From contig CALKFG010000006.1 of NCBI GenBank assembly GCA_938084575.1, positions 62,001 through 126,000 of the forward strand: a stretch of 64,000 nt of DNA, written 5' to 3'. The notes under the pieces were generated by a model that was not told the origin of the DNA, did not search any database, and saw only the letters and a program-made list of their open reading frames with translations. Source of the stretch: an uncultured Hyphomonadaceae bacterium (GTDB lineage Bacteria; Pseudomonadota; Alphaproteobacteria; Caulobacterales; Hyphomonadaceae). Shown here piece by piece: positions 15,809 to 23,869 of this stretch (positions are counted from its first letter, which is position 1; each line of letters begins with the position of its first letter). The translations under genes were made by a program, and so were the position numbers.

Positions 15809-17029
15809 ATGACCGAGAAACCGATTGAGTCGATTTTTAGCCTGTCGGCACTGGATCCGGAGGCGCGCCAGGATCCGCATCCCAGGCTTCAGGCTCTGCG
15901 GTCAGCAACCCGCGCCTATCGTGATGATGCCGCCAAGGTCTGGATGCTGACGCGGTTTGAGGATGTGCGCGCAACGGTCAATGACCGGTCGATGTTGCGC
16001 CACCCAAGTCATGCCGAAGAGGGATCCATCTCGCGCCGTCTCGCCGATGACATGGATCCGGATGCTCCGCGTCAGGAGAGTATCCTGTTCATGGATGAGC
16101 CGGACCATTCCCGGGTTCGGCTTCCTCTGGCGAAGGCCTTTTACAACCGGATTTCCCGGATGAGCGATACGCTGGAAGACATCGTCGACGCGGTAATCGA
16201 TGCGGCGCCCCGGCAGGGGACCTTCGACCTGATGGCTGACATCGCCATTCCGGTGCCCATTCTTGTCATAGCGCGGATCCTGGGCGTCGAGAATGACAGG
16301 GTCTCTGATTTCAGGGCCTGGTCTGAGGCGGTCATCCTGTCCTTGAATCCGCTGCGGACCGAAGCGGAAACGGCGCTGATGGAGTGGGGCGGAGCCCAGC
16401 TCGACACCTATTTTACCGACCTGATCGCGGCGCGCCGCGACCACCCTGAGGATGATCTGATCAGCGATATGGTCGCCCTTCAGGGCCGCGGGGACGCGCA
16501 GCTGAGCGATGCCGAGCTGCGGGTAAATCTGCAGGCCTTGCTGATTGGTGGCAACCTGACGACGACGGATTTAATTGGCAATGGTGTCTGGCTCTTGCTG
16601 ACCCATCCGGACCAGCTGGCGGCCCTGAAACGGGATCCGGATCTCGCCCGACCTGCCGTCGAAGAAATTCTGCGATATGACTCTCCCGTTGCCGTGACAA
16701 GCCGTATTCTGCCGGAGGACCGGGTGCATGCGGGCTGCCCAATGAAGCATCGCCAGTCGGTCTGGGTATCACTTCACGCCGCCAATCGCGACCGGGCAAA
16801 ATATGAGGCGCCCGATACATTTGACATCCGGCGTGAGCAGGTCGGCCATGTCGCGTTTGGCGGGGGCAGTCATATTTGTATCGGGGCGCCTCTGGCGCGC
16901 ATTGAGGCCCGGCGTGTTTTTGCGCGGCTGTTTCAGCATTACCCGGAAATGCAGCTGGTGGATCAGGATTTGAACTGGCGGACTTTGCCGTTTTTCCGCG
17001 GCCTGGAAACGCTGATGGTGCGGGTCTGA
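15809..17029 (+). CDS. Cytochrome P450
   Basis: A 406-residue soluble bacterial P450 monooxygenase. The heme-binding loop FGGGSHICIGAPLAR places the thiolate Cys at about 357. The I-helix oxygen-binding stretch is LLIGGNLTTTDLIGNG (GGxxTT-D type), the ExxR pair is EEILRYDSP, and the C-helix has DEPDHSRVRLPLAKAF. It needs an outside ferredoxin and reductase, and none is encoded next to it. The substrate is unknown; the oxidoreductase and SnoaL-like neighbours suggest catabolism or modification of a lipid or terpenoid-like compound, which is a guess. It is the last gene of the block between truB and rpsO. Confidence 0.95.
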   Translation: MTEKPIESIFSLSALDPEARQDPHPRLQALRSATRAYRDDAAKVWMLTRFEDVRATVNDRSMLRHPSHAEEGSISRRLADDMDPDAPRQESILFMDEPDHSRVRLPLAKAFYNRISRMSDTLEDIVDAVIDAAPRQGTFDLMADIAIPVPILVIARILGVENDRVSDFRAWSEAVILSLNPLRTEAETALMEWGGAQLDTYFTDLIAARRDHPEDDLISDMVALQGRGDAQLSDAELRVNLQALLIGGNLTTTDLIGNGVWLLLTHPDQLAALKRDPDLARPAVEEILRYDSPVAVTSRILPEDRVHAGCPMKHRQSVWVSLHAANRDRAKYEAPDTFDIRREQVGHVAFGGGSHICIGAPLARIEARRVFARLFQHYPEMQLVDQDLNWRTLPFFRGLETLMVRV

Positions 17030-17220
17030 AACAGACGCAGTGCAGGGCCTTTCCAAACCGGCCTAAAGATGCGATAGCGCGCGGCTGAAGGAGCGTAAGC
17101 ACCGGAGCGTGGCTAGACGACATCCCGGTCATCGCAACCCGTGCCTTTCCCCTTCATGTCACCTGCGCGACGAACCGCGCGTCATCACGGCCCAATGGCC
17201 TAAAAAGAGAAAGTCTCACG

Positions 17221-17490
17221 ATGTCGATTACACCAGAGCGTAAAGCTGAACTTATCAAGAAATTTGCCCGCGCCGAAGGCGATACGGGCAGCCCGGAAGT
17301 CCAGGTGGCGATCCTGACAGAACGTATCAACAATCTGACCGGTCACTTCCAGACGAATAAGAAAGACAATCATTCCCGGCGCGGCCTGCTGACCATGGTG
17401 GCCACGCGCCGGAAACTCCTCGACTATGTGAAGGGGAAAGAAGAGGCCCGTTATAAGGCCCTCATCACGGAACTTGGCATTCGCCGCTAG
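17221..17490 (+). CDS. rpsO: 30S ribosomal protein S15
   Basis: An 89-residue four-helix protein that binds 16S rRNA early in 30S assembly. The full family pattern is present: [20 protein letters not shown], then [20 protein letters not shown] and [20 protein letters not shown]. The 190 bp between the P450 stop and this start contain no gene and presumably hold its promoter. A terminator-like hairpin separates it from pnp. Confidence 0.98.
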   Translation: MSITPERKAELIKKFARAEGDTGSPEVQVAILTERINNLTGHFQTNKKDNHSRRGLLTMVATRRKLLDYVKGKEEARYKALITELGIRR

Positions 17491-17502
17491 GATCCAGAAC
17501 GC

Positions 17503-17535
17503 AGCCCGCCGGTCACATGGATTTGGCGGGCTTTT
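17503..17535 (+). terminator. Intrinsic terminator/attenuator between rpsO and pnp
   Basis: AGCCCGCC (17503-17510) pairs with GGCGGGCT (17525-17532), followed by TTTT. It starts 12 bp after rpsO and ends 25 bp before the pnp start codon. It could terminate rpsO transcripts or act as a partial attenuator or RNase processing stem, as the rpsO-pnp junction does in E. coli. Confidence 0.75.
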
Positions 17536-17559
17536 CGTATGCAAAAGAAAGAAAATCGT

Positions 17560-19689
17560 ATGTTCGATAAACAAACAGTCTCGCTGGAATGGGCCGGCCG
17601 GACACTTACCATTGAAACCGGGCGGGTTGCCCGGCAAGCCGATGGCGCCGTCCTCGTCACCTATGGCGATACCACAGTTCTCGCTACCGCCGTTTTTGCG
17701 AGGGAAGCGAAGCCCGGACAGGACTTCTTCCCGCTGACGGTCAACTACATGGAAAAATACTATGCGTCCGGCCGGATTCCCGGTGGCTTTTTCAAGCGTG
17801 AAGGACGCCCCACCGAAAAGGAGACGCTGACGTCGCGCCTGATCGACCGTCCGATCCGTCCGCTTTTCGTCGATGGCTTCAAGCATGAGACGCAGGTCGT
17901 TCTGACCGCCGTGTCGTATGATCTGGAAAATGATCCCGACATTCTCGGCATGATCGGGGCGTCTGCTGCTCTGGTCCTGTCGGGTGCGCCGTTCATGGGC
18001 CCGATCGGTGCTGCACGTGTCGGCTACAAGGATGGTGACTACATCATCAACCCGACGGTCGATGAACTGGAAGAGTCCGAGCTTGATCTCGTGGTTGCCG
18101 GAACACAGGGCGCCGTCATGATGGTCGAGTCGGAAGCGTCCGAACTGTCCGAAGAGGTTATGCTGGGTGCGGTAATGGCCGGGCATGATGCCATGCAGCC
18201 GGTCATTGATGCGATCATCGCCCTGGCGGAAGCCGCGGCGAAGGAGCCGTTTGACTTCCAGGGCGAGGATCTGTCCTCCGAGCTGAAGGCGATCCAGGAC
18301 CTGGTCGGTTCGGACCTGTCCGCAGCCTACCAGATCACGGAAAAGCTCGAGCGCCAGTCCGCCGTCGGCGCCGCCCGCAGCAAGGCCGCGGAAGCTTTGG
18401 TGGCAACCGAGGACCGGCCCGATGGCCTCGACGGGAATGTCTTCAAGTCAGCCTTTAAAAAGGCAGAGGCGGCGGTTGTTCGAGGTGACATCATCAAGAC
18501 CGGTAAGCGGATTGATGGCCGGAGCCTCGATCAGGTGCGTCCGATTCTCGCTGAGGCGGGTATCCTGCCGCGGACACATGGTTCGGCATTGTTCACACGT
18601 GGGGAGACACAGGCTTTGTGTGTCGCCACGCTGGGCACCTCGGATGATGAGCAGTTCATTGACGGGCTCGATGGTACGCGGAAGGAAAAGTTCCTGCTGC
18701 ATTATAATTTCCCGCCCTATTCGGTCGGTGAAACGGGTCGTATGGGCGGTACCAGCCGCCGGGAGACGGGTCATGGTAAGCTGGCATGGCGTGCCCTGCG
18801 CGCGGTTCTGCCGGAACATGCAACCTTCCCCTACACCATCCGCATGGTGTCGGAGATCACTGAGTCAAACGGCTCGTCCTCGATGGCCACGGTCTGTGGA
18901 TCGTCGCTTGCCATGATGGATGCCGGGGTCCCTCTGACGCGGCCGGTCTCCGGTATTGCGATGGGCCTGATCAAGGAAGACAACGGCATTGCCGTCCTGT
19001 CAGACATTCTGGGTGATGAAGATCATCTGGGCGACATGGACTTCAAGGTGGCCGGGACCGAAATGGGCATCACCAGTCTGCAGATGGACATCAAGATTGC
19101 GGGCATCACCCGCGACATTATGCAGACCGCGCTGGAGCAGGCCAAAGGCGGCCGCATGCATATTCTTGGCGAAATGTCCAAGGCGCTCACCTCGGCTCGG
19201 GACGGCCTCGCGGACAATGCGCCCCAGATGGAAATCATCAAGGTTCCGACAGACAAGATCCGTGATGTGATCGGCTCCGGTGGCAAGACCATCCGGGATA
19301 TCGTCGACACCAGCGGTGCCAAGGTCAACATTGATGATGATGGTACGGTCCAGGTCTCCGCGACTGACCGCGCCAGCATCGATGCAGCCCTGAAGCGGAT
19401 CCGGGAAATCACAGCTGAACCGGAAGTCGGCCAGATCTATGAGGGCAAAGTTGTGTCCATTAAGGACTTCGGCGCCTTCGTGAATTTCTTTGGTCCCAAG
19501 GATGGCCTCGTCCACGTTTCGCAAATGTCGAAGGAGCGGATCGGTCACCCAAAGGATGTCCTGTCCGAGGGACAGACGGTCTTCGTCAAGCTGATGGGCT
19601 TTGACGACCGTGGAAAAGTTCGCCTGTCGATGAAGACCGTTGATCAGGCGACGGGCACGGAAGTGGCAGAAGACGCGGCAGAAGAATAG
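17560..19689 (+). CDS. pnp: Polyribonucleotide nucleotidyltransferase (PNPase)
   Basis: A 709-residue trimeric phosphorolytic 3'-5' exoribonuclease of the RNA degradosome. It has two RNase PH domains (about 14-145 and 310-460), with [16 protein letters not shown] and [20 protein letters not shown] in the second active core. A KH domain follows at about 550-615 ([19 protein letters not shown]) and an S1 domain at about 620-690 ([20 protein letters not shown]). The start MFDKQTV is chosen over an ATG 21 bp upstream because family members begin MF(D/N). A terminator follows the gene. Confidence 0.98.
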   Translation: MFDKQTVSLEWAGRTLTIETGRVARQADGAVLVTYGDTTVLATAVFAREAKPGQDFFPLTVNYMEKYYASGRIPGGFFKREGRPTEKETLTSRLIDRPIRPLFVDGFKHETQVVLTAVSYDLENDPDILGMIGASAALVLSGAPFMGPIGAARVGYKDGDYIINPTVDELEESELDLVVAGTQGAVMMVESEASELSEEVMLGAVMAGHDAMQPVIDAIIALAEAAAKEPFDFQGEDLSSELKAIQDLVGSDLSAAYQITEKLERQSAVGAARSKAAEALVATEDRPDGLDGNVFKSAFKKAEAAVVRGDIIKTGKRIDGRSLDQVRPILAEAGILPRTHGSALFTRGETQALCVATLGTSDDEQFIDGLDGTRKEKFLLHYNFPPYSVGETGRMGGTSRRETGHGKLAWRALRAVLPEHATFPYTIRMVSEITESNGSSSMATVCGSSLAMMDAGVPLTRPVSGIAMGLIKEDNGIAVLSDILGDEDHLGDMDFKVAGTEMGITSLQMDIKIAGITRDIMQTALEQAKGGRMHILGEMSKALTSARDGLADNAPQMEIIKVPTDKIRDVIGSGGKTIRDIVDTSGAKVNIDDDGTVQVSATDRASIDAALKRIREITAEPEVGQIYEGKVVSIKDFGAFVNFFGPKDGLVHVSQMSKERIGHPKDVLSEGQTVFVKLMGFDDRGKVRLSMKTVDQATGTEVAEDAAEE

Positions 19690-19719
19690 CCGTTACCGCT
19701 TAAATTTTACAATAGAAAC

Positions 19720-19751
19720 AAGGCCGTCCCAGCATTGGGGTGGCCTTTTTT
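19720..19751 (+). terminator. Intrinsic terminator of pnp
   Basis: AAGGCC at 19720-19725 pairs with GGCCTT at 19742-19747, extended imperfectly by the CCC/GGG parts of the arms, with a T-run to 19751. It lies 30 bp after the pnp stop. Confidence 0.8.
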
Positions 19752-19832
19752 GTGCGAATCCGGACTTTTTTTAATCCGGAATCGGACAAAAAAGGATTGA
19801 CAGGCGCGCTCAGTGACGATTATGTGACAGTT

Positions 19833-20663
19833 ATGTTACAAAGATACGACACGCTTAAATCCCTCTCGTTGCTGGCTTTTGCAGTTGCTGGAGGGGCTCT
19901 GTTGGCCGCGCCGGCAGCGGCAGAGGCCGACTGTCAGCACCTCAGGGGCAGTATGAGCTCGCTCACCGATTATGTCACACACTCTACTGATTGTGTCGAA
20001 GGCGCGCAGAGTCTCATCGCCGATACGGAGATCGCTCTGGCGGAGGAAGTCAACGCCGCCCGGGAAACGCTGGGTCTGGCGCCGCTGCAGCGCCGGGAGG
20101 GCCTTGACATGGCGGCCCGGGTTCATGCGCTTGATATGTCGGATCGGAATTATCTTGCCCACCGAGACCCGGAAGGTCGGGATCACCTCTACCGGATCCG
20201 CGCATTTGACCGGTCGATCCTGGTGGGGGATTTCGGGGCCAATGTGATCAAGGTTCCCGCCCGCTATTCCGGGCGCGACATTCTCAATTCCATGGGACAG
20301 GATGAGGCCAATGCCTTCAACCTGATCCGGGACTCCTTCACCGATATGGGGATTGGCGTCATTGAGAAAGACAATGCGCTTTATGTCGTGATTACCTTTG
20401 CCGATGTGGAAGGCCAGCTCGATCAGCCGGTCCCCCTGTCGCCCGGGGCATCGCAGTCGCTGAAGGCCAAACTTGACGGACCCCTGCGGCCGGTCAAATG
20501 GGCCTTGAACGATATGACCACGGGCGAGCGGTTGCGGATCGGACATGGACAGCGGTTGCGGCCCGTCCGCCTTGGTCAGGATGATGCTGTCGGCATTTCG
20601 ATTGTGGCAGAGGCCGGCCTGACAGAGATTACCCTGAAGGGGCCCATGATTACCGGACGATGA
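19833..20663 (+). CDS. Exported CAP-domain (SCP/PR-1-like) protein
   Basis: A 276-residue secreted protein. A signal peptide spans about 1-30 (basic LQRYDTLK, then LLAFAVAGGALLAAPAAA). The CAP domain covers about 60-190: EVNAARETLGLAPLQRREGL, AARVHALDMSDRNYLAHRDP (with the H and D/E seen in CAP cavities), and LIRDSFTDMGIGV. A further 80-residue C-terminal beta-rich region is unrecognised. CAP proteins in bacteria have unclear roles, often envelope related. Start 19833 is chosen because an upstream ATG at 19740 lies within the pnp terminator and would bury the signal peptide. Confidence 0.8.
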   Translation: MLQRYDTLKSLSLLAFAVAGGALLAAPAAAEADCQHLRGSMSSLTDYVTHSTDCVEGAQSLIADTEIALAEEVNAARETLGLAPLQRREGLDMAARVHALDMSDRNYLAHRDPEGRDHLYRIRAFDRSILVGDFGANVIKVPARYSGRDILNSMGQDEANAFNLIRDSFTDMGIGVIEKDNALYVVITFADVEGQLDQPVPLSPGASQSLKAKLDGPLRPVKWALNDMTTGERLRIGHGQRLRPVRLGQDDAVGISIVAEAGLTEITLKGPMITGR

Positions 20664-20681
20664 AGTCCGGCAGCAGACCTG

Positions 20682-20712
20682 AAAAAACCCGTGCTTGCCG
20701 CACGGGTTTTTT
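20682..20712 (+). terminator. Intrinsic terminator of the CAP-domain gene
   Basis: The 13-base arms AAAAAACCCGTGC (20682-20694) and GCACGGGTTTTTT (20700-20712) are perfect complements around a 5-base loop. The stem starts 18 bp after the stop codon. The A and T runs make it active in both directions. Confidence 0.88.
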
Positions 20713-20829
20713 ATTATAGGCACGGCCAGACCCGACATCGGCACGCCGGCGAAAAGGCAGGCGTGTTTCGGCGCAACGAGAATGATGCGATATCGGCATG
20801 GGCGGGCTGTGGATGGATGAGTGTCCCAA

Positions 20830-20859
20830 AAAAGCCCGTCTGGCTAAGGACGGGCTTTT
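20830..20859 (-). terminator. Intrinsic terminator of folE
   Basis: AAAAGCCCGTC (20830-20840) and GACGGGCTTTT (20849-20859) pair around an 8-base loop. On the minus strand the stem is followed by six T (20833-20828), 24 bp after the folE stop. It also works as a second barrier to plus-strand transcription. Confidence 0.85.
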
Positions 20860-20882
20860 CTGAACCGGGAGGGATGCTGTGT

Positions 20883-21500
20883 TCAGCTCTCGGTTAACCG
20901 AAGGAACCGGTTGCGCAGATCCCGGTCGGTCTTGAATACGCCGGTAAACTGGGTGGTGACCGTTGTGACGTCTTTGTGATGGACCCCGCGGGTCGACATG
21001 CACTGGTGCTCGGCATCGATCAGAACCGCAACGCCCATCGGGGCAAGGCTTTCCGTGATTGCGTCGCAGATCTGCGCCGTCATGGTTTCCTGCGTCTGCA
21101 GGCGTTTGGCAAAAATTTCCACCACCCGGGCAAGCTTTGAAATCCCGACCACGGCCTGGGTCGGCATGTAGGCCACAAAGGCCTTTCCGAGGAAGGGCGC
21201 CATATGATGCTCACAATGACTTTCCACGTCGATATTTTTCAGCATCACAATGTCGTCATAGCCCTGCACGTCATCGAAGGTGCGGGAAAGATATTTGACA
21301 GGATCTTCGTCATAGCCCGAAAACCATTCGCGGTAGGCTTTGACCACGCGCTTCGGCGTGTCGAGAAGGCCCTCGCGCAGGGGGTCATCCCCGGCCCAGG
21401 CAATCAGGGTGCGAACCGCTTCCATAGCGTCGTCCTCAGACGGGCGCTCAATATCTGCGCGCAAAATCTGATCTTTTGGTGTGATGGCATCCATGGCCAT
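20883..21500 (-). CDS. folE: GTP cyclohydrolase I
   Basis: A 205-residue zinc enzyme making dihydroneopterin triphosphate from GTP, the first step of tetrahydrofolate synthesis. The zinc and catalytic motif ESHCEHHMAPF, then VVGISKLARVVEIFAKRLQTQE and QCMSTRGVHHKD, are all intact, including the second zinc cysteine in HQCMSTRG. ATG 21500 follows AAGGAAATAATC, a clear ribosome-binding site. It is a single-gene unit with its own terminator and a 188-bp upstream region shared with the end of the deaminase gene. Confidence 0.97.
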   Translation of the reverse strand: MAMDAITPKDQILRADIERPSEDDAMEAVRTLIAWAGDDPLREGLLDTPKRVVKAYREWFSGYDEDPVKYLSRTFDDVQGYDDIVMLKNIDVESHCEHHMAPFLGKAFVAYMPTQAVVGISKLARVVEIFAKRLQTQETMTAQICDAITESLAPMGVAVLIDAEHQCMSTRGVHHKDVTTVTTQFTGVFKTDRDLRNRFLRLTES

Positions 21501-21688
21501 GATTATTTCCTTCGTCTGAGGGACGGGGGTCGAGCCGTGAAACTGCAAGCCGGTTTGGATGGCAAGCAATACAGGACTTAACGCCCGCCCGGAGTTCTAC
21601 CCTCAGGGCACCTAAGAGACATAAACTGTTCAGGTTTATATTTCCAGTCTTGTGTACGGAGCGACCAGGAGATTGGATCAGTCAGGTG

Positions 21689-22138
21689 TCAGCTCCCGCC
21701 CAAGGTCGCGAAAAAGTCGCGGTAGAAATTTTCGGCGTCTTCGCCGAGGAGCCCGGTTGTCACAGCGACATCCGCCCGTGTCAAAACCTCCAACCCGCCG
21801 CGTCCCTGGGGGTGTCGGTCTCTGGCCGCGATCACGACCCGTCTTAGGCCGGCTTCGGCAAGCCGGGCTGCGCAGCTGGCTTCGCCGGTCGACCTGAGAT
21901 GACAGGGTTCAAGCGTGACATAGGCGGTGCCCCCCAAGAGGTCCTGGCCGGCACAGAGCGTCAGTGCCTGCTGCTCGGCATGAGGCCGTCCGCCATCACC
22001 GGTTGCCCCTTCCGCCACGATGCGACCGGCCGCATCAACCAGAACACACCCCACGCTTGGATTTTGCCCTGTCCGACCCTTCTGGGCCCGGGCCAGGTCC
22101 ATGGCGCGCCGCATCAGTCTGGTCTCTGGATCGGTCAT
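21689..22138 (-). CDS. Stand-alone riboflavin-type pyrimidine deaminase (RibD N-domain only)
   Basis: A 149-residue zinc-dependent cytidine-deaminase-fold protein. HAE is at residues 53-55 with the catalytic Glu, and the second zinc motif is TLEPCHLRSTGEASC (Cys 79 and 89; the usual RibD form is PCSHHGKTPPC with one residue less between cysteines). The start RRAMDLARAQKGRTGQNPSVG is closest to the RibD deaminase domain, but the reductase domain of normal RibD (about 360 residues) is missing. The ATG overlaps the purU stop (ATGA). It may serve riboflavin synthesis with a separate reductase or act on another pyrimidine. Confidence 0.75.
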   Translation of the reverse strand: MTDPETRLMRRAMDLARAQKGRTGQNPSVGCVLVDAAGRIVAEGATGDGGRPHAEQQALTLCAGQDLLGGTAYVTLEPCHLRSTGEASCAARLAEAGLRRVVIAARDRHPQGRGGLEVLTRADVAVTTGLLGEDAENFYRDFFATLGGS

Positions 22139-22989
22139 TCAAAAACCACTGTGCGCCTGCCATTGAGAAAGACCCGGCCCTCTGAGTGGGCGCGTACTGC
22201 GCGGGCCAGAACGCGGGCCTCTGTGTCGCGTCCAAGTTCAACCATGCGTTCTGCACTGAAGCGATGGTCCACCGGCGCAACGTCCTGAGCGATAATGGGG
22301 CCCTCATCCAGATCGGCCGTGACATAGTGCGCGGTTGCGCCAACCAGTTTTACGCCTCTGGCATGGGCCTGATGATAGGGGCGCGCGCCTTTAAAGCTGG
22401 GCAGTGCGGAATGGTGAATGTTGATGCAGCGGCCCCGCAGTTCCGAGCTCAATTCGTTTGATAAGACTTGCATGTATCTGGCGAGGATTATGAAGTCCGC
22501 AGCGCGGTCGGCGATGACCTGTTTCAGGTGCGCCTCGGACTCGCGTTTTGTGTCCGGCGTTACGGGAATGTGGAAAAAGGGAATGTCATGCCGTTCGGCC
22601 TCCCAAAGAGCGGCGCGGTGGTTCGATACAATCCCGACAATGTCTGCGCCGAGCCTTTGGCGCCGATGGCGGTACAACAAGTCATTGAGGCAATGATCGC
22701 CCTTCGACACCAGAACCAGAGCTTTCGGGCGATCCTGCTCGCGTCGCATGGTCCAGGTGATGTCGCGTCGTTTGGCAAGGGCTGCAAAGCCCTCCCGGAA
22801 CGTTTCGGGGTCGAAGCCCGCTTCGGCCCGAAAGCGCGCCCATATAAAGAATTGCTGCGTATCGGGATCCCCGAAATCATGATTTTCCATCAGGCTGAGA
22901 TGATGGCGGGCCAGATAGGTTGTGACGTCGGCCAGAATACCGACCGCGTCGGGTGCCGATACGCGCAGGATATAGGAAGTTTCTGTCAT
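22135..22989 (-). CDS. purU: Formyltetrahydrofolate deformylase
   Basis: A 284-residue enzyme that hydrolyses 10-formyl-THF to formate and THF, balancing the one-carbon pool. An N-terminal ACT domain spans about 1-80 (YILRVSAPDAVGILADVTTYL). The formyltransferase-like hydrolase domain carries VSNHRA, LARYMQVLS, INIHHSALPSFKGARPYHQA with the catalytic His, and the catalytic Asp in HYVTADLDEGPIIAQD. It is coupled to gpmA upstream (ATGA) and to the deaminase gene downstream (ATGA). Confidence 0.95.
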   Translation of the reverse strand: MTETSYILRVSAPDAVGILADVTTYLARHHLSLMENHDFGDPDTQQFFIWARFRAEAGFDPETFREGFAALAKRRDITWTMRREQDRPKALVLVSKGDHCLNDLLYRHRRQRLGADIVGIVSNHRAALWEAERHDIPFFHIPVTPDTKRESEAHLKQVIADRAADFIILARYMQVLSNELSSELRGRCINIHHSALPSFKGARPYHQAHARGVKLVGATAHYVTADLDEGPIIAQDVAPVDHRFSAERMVELGRDTEARVLARAVRAHSEGRVFLNGRRTVVFE

Positions 22990-23699
22990 GGAATTTTGGG
23001 CAATGATTGGGCCCGGCTTTCATCCAGATAACGGGCCGATACCGGGTCCAGCTCTGCATTCATTTCGATTAGCAAAGGGTTGCCGGTGGGAATTTCCAAG
23101 CCGGTAATTTCGTCATCTGCGACCTTGAAGAGATGCTTGACAAGGGCGCGCAGGGAATTGCCGTGGGCTGAAATGATGGTGTCGGTTCCGTGCTCCAGAA
23201 CGGGCCGGATCGTTCTGTCCCAAAAGGGCAGCACGCGCTCCAGAGTCAGTTTCAGGCTTTCCGCGTCTGGCACCTTGATTCCGTCATACCTTGGGTCGTT
23301 TGACAGCGCGAAGGGACTGTCTGGCGCCATGGCTGGCGGGGGGATATCATAGGACCTGCGCCAGATGTGAACCTGGTCAGCACCGTGGCGCGCGGCGGTC
23401 TCCGCTTTATCCAGACCGGTCAGGGCACCGTAATGGCGCTCATTCAGGCGCCAGTGTTTTTCCACCGGGATCCAGGCGCGTCCCATGGCGTGCAAACCGA
23501 TCCAAAGCGTCCGAATGGCACGTGTTTGCAGGCTGGTGAAAGCGAATGCCGGTGCAATCCCTGCAGCGGCAAGAAGTTCGCCGCCCTTGCGCGCTTCATC
23601 TTCTCCCTTTGCGGTGAGATCGGAGTCCCACCAGCCAGTAAATCGATTTTCCAAGTTCCACTGGCTTTGGCCGTGGCGGGTGAGAACGAGAACAGGCAT
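22986..23699 (-). CDS. gpmA: 2,3-bisphosphoglycerate-dependent phosphoglycerate mutase
   Basis: A 237-residue histidine-phosphatase-superfamily enzyme interconverting 3- and 2-phosphoglycerate. The phospho-acceptor motif LTRHGQSQWN has the His at residue 9. RLNERHYGALTGLDKAE, RRSYDIPPP and AHGNSLRAL (second catalytic His) match dPGM. ATG 23699 is preferred to ATG 23705 because GGAG then lies nine bases away rather than three. It heads a three-gene coupled operon gpmA-purU-deaminase and diverges from envC. Confidence 0.95.
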   Translation of the reverse strand: MPVLVLTRHGQSQWNLENRFTGWWDSDLTAKGEDEARKGGELLAAAGIAPAFAFTSLQTRAIRTLWIGLHAMGRAWIPVEKHWRLNERHYGALTGLDKAETAARHGADQVHIWRRSYDIPPPAMAPDSPFALSNDPRYDGIKVPDAESLKLTLERVLPFWDRTIRPVLEHGTDTIISAHGNSLRALVKHLFKVADDEITGLEIPTGNPLLIEMNAELDPVSARYLDESRAQSLPKIP

Positions 23700-23869
23700 G
23701 AACATTTACTCCGGCAACGAAACTGTCAGCGGCCAAGCGTCACGATAAAGTCGCCGAAAGCCGCCGCACCGCTAACAGCTTGGGCGCCTGTTTTCCAGTC
23801 CCCCTCATTCTGTTTGCAAGATGAAAACTGTTAATCGCTCACTCACTTTCCGTATGCCATAGAAAGACG

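Noticed and set aside
21621-21639. Inverted repeat ATAAAC...GTTTAT before folE
   Set aside because: The arms are only 6 bp and AT-rich; a chance match or part of a promoter is as likely as an operator.
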